Shown here in pieces: positions 27,584 to 36,380 of a stretch of DNA of 37,836 bases. How positions within the stretch are numbered: position 1 is the stretch's first letter; the number at the start of each line of letters is the position of its first letter. A model generated the notes under the pieces. It was not told the DNA's origin and ran no database searches. It saw only the letters and a list, made by a program, of their open reading frames with translations. Source of the stretch: an uncultured Mycoplasmatota bacterium (GTDB lineage: Bacteria; Bacillota_I; Bacilli_A; RF39; UBA660); the NCBI GenBank assembly GCA_948470005.1, contig CAOKNI010000008.1:1-37836 (forward strand). Direction: 5' to 3'. Position numbers and translations under genes: made by a program.

Positions 27584-29191
27584 TTAAATTATGTTATCTT
27601 TTTTTAAACAATTAATAATACGTTCAGTATTTTTATTATCATGAAACTCAACAATTTTTTCATATCTATTTTTGAATTTAGCTTTTTGCTTTCCTTTATA
27701 ACTCTCTTCAATTACTACTTGTAATTCTTTTTTATTATAGCATACTTCACCAAAAGCTAAGTCTTCGGTTAACATAAGAGTTGTACCTTCACCATAATTT
27801 TTTAGGCATTCATCTTTTTCTTCCCAGTAAAATACTATATTAGAACCGCGATAAAAAGCATCATAAGATATCGAAGAATAGTCGGTTATTAAAAGTCGAC
27901 ATTCTTTTAAAATATCGTTATAAGTTTTATCTAAACATAAATATTTTTGTAATTTAGAATTAGAATTTACCATAGCACTACTGATTAAAGGGTGAGGTAA
28001 AACAATTATTTTATCATGTAAAGAGGTCGGAATAGCACTTATTATTCGCTCCAACATTTTGTAATATTTAGTATTTGCAAAATTATCTCGAGCTTCATTT
28101 GTTTCCCATCTGCGCCATGTCGGCATAATAACTATTTTATCAGCATCAGAATTAAGAATACTTTTATCAAATTTAGCTAAACCTGTAATGTATAAATCAC
28201 TCATTTTAAAATCGGCTAACTCTATAAAATGCTTAGCTTCGAGAGCAGAAGACACTACCGTTCTTTGAAATTTATATTGATTGTTTTTAAAACCGCTACG
28301 AAGTTCAGAATTAAGCGAAATCATATACATAATGCCATGTTGCAAGAATACATATTTATTATTATAATTGTTTACTTTGCGATTGGCATGAATATTGGCA
28401 ATACGTAGTTGAAGAGCATGACCAATAGTTTCAGAGCCAATAAAAGTAGGACATTTAAAAAAGTATATTAGATGTTTAAATGTATCTTTATATATAAGGT
28501 TTTTCTGATACTTTAATGGAAGAGTAGCAATTATAGGATTATCTTTATTGATAATGTAATAGCAATTACTATAACCCTTATCTATTAGCTTTTCATATAA
28601 TACAGAAGCACTCTCTTCATATCTAGAAGATTCTTTTTCATAAAGAAGAATAATATTTTTTTTTGGATAAATTTTAGATATAAAATAAGCTAGATTAAGT
28701 TTTGCATTAGATAAAGAGTTGTCATAAAGACAGGATTCACGAACTGTTAGATACATAGTGTTTTTAATAGTCTGTCGTAAAAATAGTGATGTATTATTTA
28801 ATTTAAAGACTTTACTATTGCGATATTTCCCTTTTTTAAAATCAAAAACATTATATATAATGCGTCCTTGATAAAGATTTTGATAATTAACAATTATTTT
28901 ATTTTGAACATCAAAGTTTTTGATATCATTAAGAGGTATTTTAAATGAATAAAATAAAAGGTAATATTCTTTTATGAGTTTTAGTTTACCTGTTAACTTT
29001 AAAGCATATTCTTTATTATCAATAATAATATTTAAATTTTGAAACTTAAAATTAGGTATTTTACCATTAATTACTTTAAATAAAGCTAATGCTCTAATAG
29101 TTAAATGGCTATTCTTTATGGAAGCGTGTTTAATGATATTTATTAAAAGAGGCTTAGTTTTTTTGCCTTCTAGAGGATTATTATTTTTCAC
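27584..29191 (-). CDS. CDP-glycerol glycerophosphotransferase family protein
   Basis: About 535 residues. The first 180 form a beta-rich accessory region. The transferase part has QHGIMYMISLN (catalytic His), MPTWRRWE, VLPHPLIS and TDYSSISYDAFYRGSNIVFYW. The GTG at 29191 is chosen as start because GAAGGAGG lies 9 bases upstream; in-frame ATG and TTG codons further up lie inside tagO and lack such a site. It overlaps the tagO stop by 11 bases, so it is coupled to the enzyme that starts teichoic-acid synthesis. It may be the primase or a main polymerase for the TagO-initiated chain (inference). Confidence 0.9.
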   Translation of the reverse strand: MKNNNPLEGKKTKPLLINIIKHASIKNSHLTIRALALFKVINGKIPNFKFQNLNIIIDNKEYALKLTGKLKLIKEYYLLFYSFKIPLNDIKNFDVQNKIIVNYQNLYQGRIIYNVFDFKKGKYRNSKVFKLNNTSLFLRQTIKNTMYLTVRESCLYDNSLSNAKLNLAYFISKIYPKKNIILLYEKESSRYEESASVLYEKLIDKGYSNCYYIINKDNPIIATLPLKYQKNLIYKDTFKHLIYFFKCPTFIGSETIGHALQLRIANIHANRKVNNYNNKYVFLQHGIMYMISLNSELRSGFKNNQYKFQRTVVSSALEAKHFIELADFKMSDLYITGLAKFDKSILNSDADKIVIMPTWRRWETNEARDNFANTKYYKMLERIISAIPTSLHDKIIVLPHPLISSAMVNSNSKLQKYLCLDKTYNDILKECRLLITDYSSISYDAFYRGSNIVFYWEEKDECLKNYGEGTTLMLTEDLAFGEVCYNKKELQVVIEESYKGKQKAKFKNRYEKIVEFHDNKNTERIINCLKKDNII

Positions 29192-30254
29192 TATCTTTTT
29201 CCTCCTTCTTTTTAATGTGCCCATGTTCAAATAAAATATTAGTTTTTAAAAGTAAAAATAAGAAGAAAATCATGACTAAAATATAAATAGCAATGGCTTG
29301 TTTTTTATCACCAAGGACAAATAATATAGATATAGCACTGAAAATTATATTAATAATATATATTAATAAAACAGTTTTAGTGGGTGAAGATGTCATTCTT
29401 AAAAGCTGATGATGGAAATGCTCTTTATCCGGTTTACCAATTGACTCTTTTTTAATAAGTCGGCGAAATATGGCAAGTAATGTATCAAAAAGGGGAATAA
29501 AAAGAATTAAAATAGGAATAATGATAGAAGTTATAGTTGCTACTTTATAACCAAGAAGAGCAATAACAGCTATCATAAAACCTAAGAACATACTTCCAGT
29601 ATCCCCCATAAATATTTTGGCAGGTGGGAAATTATGGACTAAAAATCCTAAAGTACTACCAAGCAAAATTATAGATAAAATAACATCTAAGCCTCCAAAT
29701 TTATTTAGAATAACTCCTAAAATAGATATAGTTATGAAATAAATAGAACTAACACCAGCGGCTAAACCATCTAGGCCATCTATTAAATTAATTGCATTAA
29801 TAATAGCAACAATGAAAAATATCGATAGAAGCATATTTATCCCAGAAGGAAAAGCAAAGTTAAATCCTAATAGGGTTATATTATTGAAATATAATTTACC
29901 ATAAATTACAACAATACTAGCAGCGATAACTTGGCTTAAAAATTTATACCGAGCTTTCAGTGGATTTATATCATCAATGATACCAGTTAAAATAATAATA
30001 AAACCACTTATTAAAACACTTAACATCTGAAGAGATACTGTTCCATAAAGAATATATCCTAAAATAAATGATAAATATATAGCAAGACCTCCTAAACGGG
30101 GCATTGGCACTTTATGAATTTTTCGTTCATTTGGCATATCTAAAGCATGAATATGGATGGCCACTTTTTTGACTAAAAATACTAATAATACGCTGGTTAT
30201 AAATGTTACTAAAAGTATTATAAATATATTAAAGCCATTAACTTCTAGTTTCAT
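29181..30254 (-). CDS. tagO: undecaprenyl-phosphate GlcNAc-1-phosphate transferase (TagO/WecA type)
   Basis: 357 residues with about ten membrane segments. Motifs: DMPNERKIHKVPMPRLGG, NLIDGLDGLAAG (catalytic Asp), KIFMGDTGSMFLG, and HFHHQLLR, the His motif that separates WecA/TagO from MraY. It transfers GlcNAc-1-phosphate to undecaprenyl phosphate, the first committed step of wall teichoic acid and some capsules. First in a two-gene operon; ribosome binding site AGGTGAT. Confidence 0.95.
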   Translation of the reverse strand: MKLEVNGFNIFIILLVTFITSVLLVFLVKKVAIHIHALDMPNERKIHKVPMPRLGGLAIYLSFILGYILYGTVSLQMLSVLISGFIIILTGIIDDINPLKARYKFLSQVIAASIVVIYGKLYFNNITLLGFNFAFPSGINMLLSIFFIVAIINAINLIDGLDGLAAGVSSIYFITISILGVILNKFGGLDVILSIILLGSTLGFLVHNFPPAKIFMGDTGSMFLGFMIAVIALLGYKVATITSIIIPILILFIPLFDTLLAIFRRLIKKESIGKPDKEHFHHQLLRMTSSPTKTVLLIYIINIIFSAISILFVLGDKKQAIAIYILVMIFFLFLLLKTNILFEHGHIKKKEEKDSEK

Positions 30255-30270
30255 AACATCACCTAGTTTA

Positions 30271-30299
30271 ATTATAACAATATTTTACTAATAAGTAAA
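30271..30299 (-). promoter_or_regulatory. tagO promoter with extended -10
   Basis: Minus strand: TGTTATAAT extended -10 (TATAAT at 30271-30276) and TTTACT as a weak -35 (30294-30299) with 17 bases between. Confidence 0.6.
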
Positions 30300-30356
30300 A
30301 GATTTTCGATTATTAAAGCTTTTTATTTTTAATTTTTAAGTAAAGTTTTAACATTT

Positions 30357-30389
30357 ACTCAAAATAAAAGATGCATTTTTCACATCTTT
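30357..30389 (-). terminator. terminator of the NPKTG surface protein gene
   Basis: AAAGATG / CATCTTT stem with a 9-base loop. The minus-strand side continues TTATTTTG. It lies just past the stop at 30395. Confidence 0.6.
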
Positions 30390-30394
30390 GTATT

Positions 30395-31675
30395 TTATAA
30401 TTTATATAATTTCTTTTTATGATAGATGTTCATGATGCCAACAAAGCCTAAAGCAGCAAATATTGCATACATTATTTTAAACCCAGTTTTAGGATTTTCA
30501 AAATCTTTCATATCATCATTTTTATTAGTATTATTTTCAGCACTGTTATTTTTGTCAGTATTATTTTCATTTTTGTTTTGCTCTTCATCTTTTGGTGTTT
30601 CAATGACTGGCTTTTTAAATTCATCATTCTCATAAGCGACATTGGCGGATAATTCATTTTTAGCACCATCATATTCTACTTTTACTTCAATGTTAATAGT
30701 CTCTGTATTACTTTCTTTTGTTTTAGACACTTTTTTAATTTGGTATCTATAGGTACCTGGAGTTGAAAAAGTAAGAGAAGAAAAAGTATATTTATCATTT
30801 TCTTTTTGCACTTGTTCAATGATTTTATTTCCACTACTTAAAGTCGCATCAATTGTATCGCTTGTTTTGTCTTTGACAGTAAGATTAACAGTTACGTCTT
30901 TATATACCGGAACATAAATTCTCCCTACTTTGTCTTTGGCCCAGTATAACATATAAGGAATTCCATTATCAAATTCAAGGGCTTCTAATTCGCCATATTC
31001 ATTAGGCGGGAATAAAATATTTTCTAATTTTTCATTATCATAAATATAAATCAAATTAGTGACTTTCTCATCTTCAATTGTAAGTTTTGGATAACAGGAA
31101 TAATATAATTTGCCATTTTGATATGACACTCCTTGGTATCCGGTAAGATTTGCAACTGAAAACTTTGAGGCAAATTTTAAATCGGCATCATATTTATAAC
31201 TGGTGTTAGCATTACGGAAATAATAATTACCTTCGTTATCTTTAGCGATACTTCTTACTTTTATATTATCAGGTAGAGTTACTTCTTTTATTTGTTTAAA
31301 TGTATCTCCATTAAGAACATGCATTTTGTTATCGTTTATGATGTATAATTCATTAGTTACAGAGTCATATTCCATGTCATTAGCATGACCAAAATTATAA
31401 TCGATAACAGGATTATTTTCTAATTTGGCTAATTCTTTAGTTTTTTTATCAATTATTACTAAAGCTGTATTAGTATCATCAGAATTGTAGGCGGCGATAA
31501 CATAATATTTATTAGTTATGGCCATACCTTGAATGCCATTATATCCTTCTGGGCGGTTAAATTCTAAAACCTGTTCGAGCTCTAAAGGCTTTAGTTCAAC
31601 GTTATCAATAGTTAAACCTTGGGCTACTGTAGGCGTAAATAAACATAAAAATAACAATAATATAAATTTTTTCAT
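30395..31675 (-). CDS. secreted, sortase-anchored surface protein with propeller-like domain
   Basis: 426 residues. A signal peptide (MKKFILLLFLCLFTPTVAQG), then about 230 residues with beta-propeller-like repeats (GNYYFRNANTSYKYD, NELYIINDNKMHVLNGD), then a domain of about 90 residues resembling a surface-protein Ig or FctA-like fold (FSTPGTYRYQIKKV), an Asn/Lys/Asp-rich linker, and a cell-wall sorting signal NPKTG + hydrophobic helix + KKKLYKL. NPKTG is a variant of LPxTG. No sortase gene is in the window. An extended -10 (TGATACAAT, 31697-31705) lies upstream. Role unknown; adhesion or ligand binding is a guess. Confidence 0.8.
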   Translation of the reverse strand: MKKFILLLFLCLFTPTVAQGLTIDNVELKPLELEQVLEFNRPEGYNGIQGMAITNKYYVIAAYNSDDTNTALVIIDKKTKELAKLENNPVIDYNFGHANDMEYDSVTNELYIINDNKMHVLNGDTFKQIKEVTLPDNIKVRSIAKDNEGNYYFRNANTSYKYDADLKFASKFSVANLTGYQGVSYQNGKLYYSCYPKLTIEDEKVTNLIYIYDNEKLENILFPPNEYGELEALEFDNGIPYMLYWAKDKVGRIYVPVYKDVTVNLTVKDKTSDTIDATLSSGNKIIEQVQKENDKYTFSSLTFSTPGTYRYQIKKVSKTKESNTETINIEVKVEYDGAKNELSANVAYENDEFKKPVIETPKDEEQNKNENNTDKNNSAENNTNKNDDMKDFENPKTGFKIMYAIFAALGFVGIMNIYHKKKLYKL

Positions 31676-31742
31676 TCTATCACTACTCTTTATATTATTG
31701 TATCATTTATTTTTTTAAAAGCCTAGAATAATATTCCTTTAA

Positions 31743-31774
31743 ATTGTAAAGACTGTAAAGTTTAATTTTACAAT
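31743..31774 (-). terminator. weak terminator-like hairpin after the metallophosphoesterase
   Basis: ATTGTAAA / TTTACAAT 8-bp stem just past the stop at 31781, with only a short T stretch. Confidence 0.35.
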
Positions 31775-31780
31775 CCTTCT

Positions 31781-32863
31781 TTAGCGATACATTTTATCTC
31801 GCTCATATTTTTTAGCAAACTCTTTAGCGTAATAATATTCTATATTTTGATAAGCAATAGATAATAATTCCTTGGGTACATCTTTGTAATCAAATTCCAA
31901 ATGGTCTACTGTATAATCCCGTAATTTATTAATATCCATGGCATTATTGCTTACCGGATAGTTAGCACGAATATCCATATCTATAGCAGGCATAATATTT
32001 TTATTTAAATCAATAGTAATACCACTTAATAAAATATAAACTTTTTCGACTTCATCTTCTAATGGGGAATAGTCAGGCGGAGTATTTGTTTCTAATGATT
32101 TTTTATATATATTATTTAAACGAAATAATTCACCAAAATAGTATACTGACATTGGTCTTCCAACCATCATAGACATTTTAGTAAGTTCAGCAATATAAGC
32201 TCCATCCTCACCACTTAACTCAGGTATGCTATCTATTAATTCTTCTTCTCTTGCAATATCATAATTTATTGCTTTGATATCAAAACTTAGTTTACCTTCT
32301 CTTTGCTCCATTATGGCATAAGTGCTTGATACACCATCTTTAGATAAGCCAGCTGAGCCAGGATTATAATAGTCACATTCCCCAGAATGCCAAACTCCAG
32401 CGGTGTGAGAATGACCGAATAAGATATTTTTTATTTCACCACTTTCCATAGCTTCTTTTATTTCAGCATTTAAATTAGAATTATGAGATAAAGCAACTTT
32501 GCCAATATTAGGTAAATTTACTATTTCTGCGGCTTTAAGATTTCGGATAAAAGATTTATCTTCCTCATTCATAGCCTCAGCATCGTGAACAATAATTTTT
32601 TTAGTAGGATTATTTTTCCAATCTGGTACTTTACCATTTATGTAGTCTAATATATATTCTTCACGATTTCCTTTTATTACATAAGTTGGATAATTATTTT
32701 GACACCATCTTACCATATTTAAAACTTCATGGATACCAGGAAAGTCAGTACCATAATCTCCTAGAAAAATAAAGGCATTACATCCATTTGTAATTGCATC
32801 ATCTATTGTCGCTTTTAAAGCTTCTGAATTCCCATGAATATCAGATATTACAGCATATTTCAT
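31781..32863 (-). CDS. calcineurin-like metallophosphoesterase with C-terminal extension
   Basis: 360 residues. The metal-binding motifs are all present in the first 190: DIHGN, FLGDYGTD, KGNREEY, LSHNSN, and GHSHTAG. The class includes YfcE-type phosphodiesterases and diadenosine polyphosphate hydrolases. The last 165 residues are helical and not recognised. The C-terminus is rich in Tyr and Lys. It follows the YugP-like gene by 39 bases, a gap with a small palindrome; GGGAGGG is a strong ribosome binding site. Confidence 0.88.
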   Translation of the reverse strand: MKYAVISDIHGNSEALKATIDDAITNGCNAFIFLGDYGTDFPGIHEVLNMVRWCQNNYPTYVIKGNREEYILDYINGKVPDWKNNPTKKIIVHDAEAMNEEDKSFIRNLKAAEIVNLPNIGKVALSHNSNLNAEIKEAMESGEIKNILFGHSHTAGVWHSGECDYYNPGSAGLSKDGVSSTYAIMEQREGKLSFDIKAINYDIAREEELIDSIPELSGEDGAYIAELTKMSMMVGRPMSVYYFGELFRLNNIYKKSLETNTPPDYSPLEDEVEKVYILLSGITIDLNKNIMPAIDMDIRANYPVSNNAMDINKLRDYTVDHLEFDYKDVPKELLSIAYQNIEYYYAKEFAKKYERDKMYR

Positions 32864-32882
32864 TTTCCCTCCCTGTTCACTT

Positions 32883-32896
32883 CTTGATAGATCAAG
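32883..32896. repeat. small palindrome CTTGAT-AG-ATCAAG
   Basis: 6-bp perfect arms in the 39-base gap upstream of the metallophosphoesterase. No T tail, so probably not a terminator. Confidence 0.4.
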
Positions 32897-32902
32897 ACTT
32901 AT

Positions 32903-33520
32903 TTATTTAAAATAATTTAGAAAAGATATTGGAAGCATAGCTAATTTATGAAAAATATATAAATTATAGTTGGCTTCAAATGGTTTTATTAATTTCTTTT
33001 TTTTAATAAAAGTTTCTAACTCATTTAAATCTTCATTTTCGTTAGTCAAAAGTATATAAGTTTCTAAAAAATAGCCCACAATAAAAGTGATTAAGCCAAA
33101 ATGAATGATAGAACTATTATTTAAGAAAGCACCTATTAATATTAAAGCATAAGAGGCAAGAATTATAAAAGAACAAAATTGATGCATTTTTAAAAACTTG
33201 GTTTTGGTCTTATGCGTTTCTAATGCATGATAAAGAGAAATAGTCCCAGCATACAAATCTGTCCCATCAAAAACTTCAGGACTTAGTTTAATTACTTTTC
33301 GAGTTTCATTATAATGGTCTACAAATTTTCCGGGCTTTTTTATGATATGAACTTCATTATTACAATATTTAGACGATATCATTTGGGCAACTTCAAAACC
33401 AGATAGCTGATACTCATTTTCCATTTTTTGCATTGCTTCTCGTAGCTGTCTTAATCTAATACTAATTATAAAAATTGCTATTACTAAAAGTAAAAATATA
33501 ATTTCAATTATTAATTCCAT
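32903..33520 (-). CDS. YugP-like membrane protein, protease motif lost
   Basis: 205 residues that align with the YugP zinc metallopeptidase family: an N-terminal membrane helix, then LSGFEVAQMI, VDHYNETRKVIKLSPEVFDG, and two or three membrane segments. At the place of AAHEVGHAIQ the sequence reads LYHALETHKT: His98 remains but the Glu and the second His of HExxH are gone. It is probably a pseudoenzyme. The ATG overlaps the cysS stop (TAATG). Confidence 0.75.
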   Translation of the reverse strand: MELIIEIIFLLLVIAIFIISIRLRQLREAMQKMENEYQLSGFEVAQMISSKYCNNEVHIIKKPGKFVDHYNETRKVIKLSPEVFDGTDLYAGTISLYHALETHKTKTKFLKMHQFCSFIILASYALILIGAFLNNSSIIHFGLITFIVGYFLETYILLTNENEDLNELETFIKKKKLIKPFEANYNLYIFHKLAMLPISFLNYFK

Positions 33521-34905
33521 TACTTTACCTCATACGTTGTACCATCACGAGTATCTTTTAAAATTATGCCTAATTCTTCTAAGTCTTTCCTAATATTATC
33601 TGCGGTATCATAATCTTTATTTTCTTTAGCAATATTTCTTTTCTCAATCATTTCTTTAATATATGCTTCATCTAACTCGCTTTTTTCTTTCTTCGTTAAA
33701 TCTAATGATAATACATCATCAAAACTTTTTATGATAGATTTTTTGGTAGTATCATTAGCATCACTTTTTAAAACATCATATATTAGAGTTAAGGCATTAG
33801 CAGTATTTAAATCATCACTTAAACATTCTTTAAATTTAGTGATATAATCTTCCTTTATCTTTTCATTTATTTCTTCATTTTCTTTTAAATTTAATACTTT
33901 GCTTTTTAATTTCTTATAAGCATTTTCTGCACCACTTAAAGCATCAAAACTAAATGTTAATTGTTTGCGGTAATGACTTTGTAATACTAAAAAACGGTAG
34001 CTTAACGGATTATATCCTTCACTTTCAAGACGAGATATAGTTAAAGTATCTCCTTTAGATTTACTCATTTTACCAGTTGCATCATTTAAATGCTCGCCAT
34101 GAACCCAATATTTACACCATTTGTGACCAATAAAAGACTCTGATTGAGCAATTTCATTCGTGTGATGTGGAAAAATATTATCAACTCCACCACAATGAAT
34201 ATCCAAATACTCACCTAAATATTTTAAAGAAATACCTGTACATTCAATATGCCATCCTGGATAACCTTTTCCAAAAGGGCTATCCCATTTTAATTCTTGC
34301 AAATCAAACTTAGATTTGGTAAACCATAAGACAAAGTCAGTTTTATTTTTTTTATTGGTGTCTTCTTTAACACTATCCCGAACGCCACTAATTAATTCTT
34401 CGCCGACATGATTTGTAAGAGTATAATAATCTTCAAGTTTAGAGGTATCAAAATAAATATTACCACCAGCACTATAAGCATAGCCAGTTTTTAAAAGATG
34501 TTCAATGATTTTTATGTATTCAGCGATATTCTCTGTAGCAGGGCTTACAATATCTGGCTTTTTGATATTTAATTTAGCTAGATCACTAAAAAAAGCATCG
34601 GTATAAAATTTAGCTATATCTAAAACTGATTTATGTTCACTCTTAGCACTTTTAACCATTTTATCCTCACCGGTATCGGCATCACTACTTAAATGACCGA
34701 CATCAGTGATATTCATAACACGTGTTACCTTATAGTCAAGAAATCTTAACGTTTTTTCTAAAATATCTTCCATAATATATGTTCTTAAATTACCTATATG
34801 GGCATAGCTATAAACAGTTGGACCGCATGTGTACATCTTGACAATGTTATCTTGCCAAGGAATAAACTCTTCAATCTTTCTTGTCGCGGTATTATATAGT
34901 TTCAT
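33520..34905 (-). CDS. cysS: cysteinyl-tRNA synthetase
   Basis: 461 residues, normal length. CGPTVYSYAHIGN holds the HIGH-like motif, and GKMSKSKG is the KMSKS loop. Zinc ligands are in TCGPTV, HIECTG and CGGVDNIFPHHTNE. It charges tRNA-Cys. TATAAT at 34936-34941 is a likely -10. The leader of under 100 bases has no T-box. Confidence 0.97.
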   Translation of the reverse strand: MKLYNTATRKIEEFIPWQDNIVKMYTCGPTVYSYAHIGNLRTYIMEDILEKTLRFLDYKVTRVMNITDVGHLSSDADTGEDKMVKSAKSEHKSVLDIAKFYTDAFFSDLAKLNIKKPDIVSPATENIAEYIKIIEHLLKTGYAYSAGGNIYFDTSKLEDYYTLTNHVGEELISGVRDSVKEDTNKKNKTDFVLWFTKSKFDLQELKWDSPFGKGYPGWHIECTGISLKYLGEYLDIHCGGVDNIFPHHTNEIAQSESFIGHKWCKYWVHGEHLNDATGKMSKSKGDTLTISRLESEGYNPLSYRFLVLQSHYRKQLTFSFDALSGAENAYKKLKSKVLNLKENEEINEKIKEDYITKFKECLSDDLNTANALTLIYDVLKSDANDTTKKSIIKSFDDVLSLDLTKKEKSELDEAYIKEMIEKRNIAKENKDYDTADNIRKDLEELGIILKDTRDGTTYEVK

Positions 34906-34980
34906 ATCGAATCAACTCTTTCATGTTATTATTATATTATAAAGTTCTGATAATTAAAAGAAATATATTACCTAAAAATT

Positions 34981-35007
34981 AAAAAAGCACCTATTTTTTG
35001 GTACTTA
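34981..35007 (-). terminator. terminator of secG
   Basis: On the minus strand AAGTACC pairs with GGTGCTT (one G-T pair) around an A-rich loop, followed by a T run. It overlaps the secG stop. Confidence 0.75.
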
Positions 35008-35223
35008 TTTTAAGAATAGTATTAAAGATATGATAAAGAATACTACACCTAATATGAAAGTAAAACGACTAATAAATAATTCAAAGCCTCTTTCTTTCAT
35101 GTTTTGGAATAATGCTTCATTACCTCCAGATATAATTTGACTACCATCTGTGGCTTTAGCTCCTTGAAGTAAAACAACAGCGATAATTAAAACAGATACT
35201 ATTAATAAAATTGTTTCTAACAT
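35005..35223 (-). CDS. secG: preprotein translocase subunit SecG
   Basis: 72 residues with two membrane helices. The cytoplasmic loop has LLQGAKATDGSQIISGG, the SecG signature region. It assists SecYE in protein export. It is a single gene with its own promoter and terminator. Confidence 0.9.
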   Translation of the reverse strand: MLETILLIVSVLIIAVVLLQGAKATDGSQIISGGNEALFQNMKERGFELFISRFTFILGVVFFIISLILFLK

Positions 35224-35250
35224 TTAAATCATTCCTTTTTTTGCAATAGT

Positions 35251-35280
35251 ATTATATCATAAATAATATGCTATATACAA
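35251..35280 (-). promoter_or_regulatory. secG promoter
   Basis: Minus strand: -35 TTGTAT (35275-35280), 18-base spacer, extended -10 TGATATAAT (TATAAT at 35251-35256). Confidence 0.65.
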
Positions 35281-36321
35281 TTATTTTTTGCGTTCTCTTG
35301 TTAAAATATCCGATTTAACAGGATTTATTAATTCATTAGTTAAATCTACTTCTTCGTTATCTATAAGTAAAACAACATTATCTTCAGCTAAATACCAAAA
35401 GCTTCTATAGTCTTGGGCAATTATAGTTTTAAAATCATTCACGTCTACTAAATATTTTTGATTCCATTTTTCTACTTCCATTACTAGGCCAGCACCTTTA
35501 TTATTTTTATCTTTACCGCCATAGGCTGGGTCGTATGTTTGTACATATCGTGGGATAATTGGCCCTGGAACGCCAAAACATTCAGCGCCATAAAATTTAA
35601 AATCTATATCGGGTTCAGCTTCGATAATAAGTGGCTTAAATGTTTCGAAGTCATATAAATTAAATGTGTATCCTGGGTCAAGACCATCATATATTTCATA
35701 AACGACAGGATCTTCTCTATCTATGTAGGTATAAGCCGGAATAACCCAACCGGAAAATTCACTTTTGGGGTCCATACCACCATTTGCTTGATCATATCCT
35801 TGTAAATAGTATGGATAGCCTAACCAACCATATCCAGAAATCAAAACTTTATTTTCATTGTTAGCAAGAACAAGGTACTTTACACCATCTTTTTCTAATT
35901 GCTTAAATAATGGGCCTGTCAAATTGAAAATAGAGCTAATACCTCTTTCACACTCACCTGTAACATAAGGAAATCTAAAAGCTTCTCCATTATTCATTTT
36001 GGTAAGCTCGGCGGATATAAGAGGATCTTCTAAATGATAATGGCAATCATGTTCTACTATAGCAGGAGTTGGTGTTACTTCTGGGTTCTTTGAGGGAGCA
36101 AGTGATGGCGTTACAGCTGGTTTGGCGCTAGGTGGAGTAACTTCACTATTATATGGAGAAGTTTCTGGGCTTTCTTGTAAAGGTTCTGTAATTGATGGGG
36201 TTGGTGTAGCACTGGCTGGTATATCGCTTAAATCTTTGTTACAGCCACTAAGCATCATAAAACTAGTTCCTGCTAATAATAAGGACTGTAATCTTATTAA
36301 TAACTCTCTATTATTTTGCAT
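35281..36321 (-). CDS. lipoprotein with internal duplication, function unknown
   Basis: 346 residues. Signal peptide with lipobox MLSGC (Cys at about residue 27), so it is lipid-anchored on the outer face. A Pro/Thr/Ser-rich linker follows (about 35-90, repeated TPSP-like units). The remaining domain holds two related units: YLQGYDQANGGMDPKSEFSG (about residues 170-190) and YVQTYDPAYGGKDKNNKGAG (about 258-278). It is rich in aromatic residues. No known family is recognised. GAAGGG precedes the ATG. Confidence 0.75.
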   Translation of the reverse strand: MQNNRELLIRLQSLLLAGTSFMMLSGCNKDLSDIPASATPTPSITEPLQESPETSPYNSEVTPPSAKPAVTPSLAPSKNPEVTPTPAIVEHDCHYHLEDPLISAELTKMNNGEAFRFPYVTGECERGISSIFNLTGPLFKQLEKDGVKYLVLANNENKVLISGYGWLGYPYYLQGYDQANGGMDPKSEFSGWVIPAYTYIDREDPVVYEIYDGLDPGYTFNLYDFETFKPLIIEAEPDIDFKFYGAECFGVPGPIIPRYVQTYDPAYGGKDKNNKGAGLVMEVEKWNQKYLVDVNDFKTIIAQDYRSFWYLAEDNVVLLIDNEEVDLTNELINPVKSDILTRERKK

Positions 36322-36351
36322 AAAATTTTCCCTTCTTTCTCGGTACTCATT

Positions 36352-36380
36352 ATTATAATACTTAACTTATTCGAAGTCAA
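36352..36380 (-). promoter_or_regulatory. promoter of the lipoprotein gene
   Basis: Minus strand: -35 TTGACT (36375-36380, inside the 3' end of ligD), 17-base spacer, -10 TATAAT (36352-36357). Confidence 0.7.

Noticed and set aside
32883..32896. Palindrome as a terminator
   Set aside because: No T run on either side and a short stem; genes on both sides are probably co-transcribed.
34906..35004. T-box leader for cysS
   Set aside because: The gap is under 100 bases, has no T-box consensus, and contains the secG terminator.
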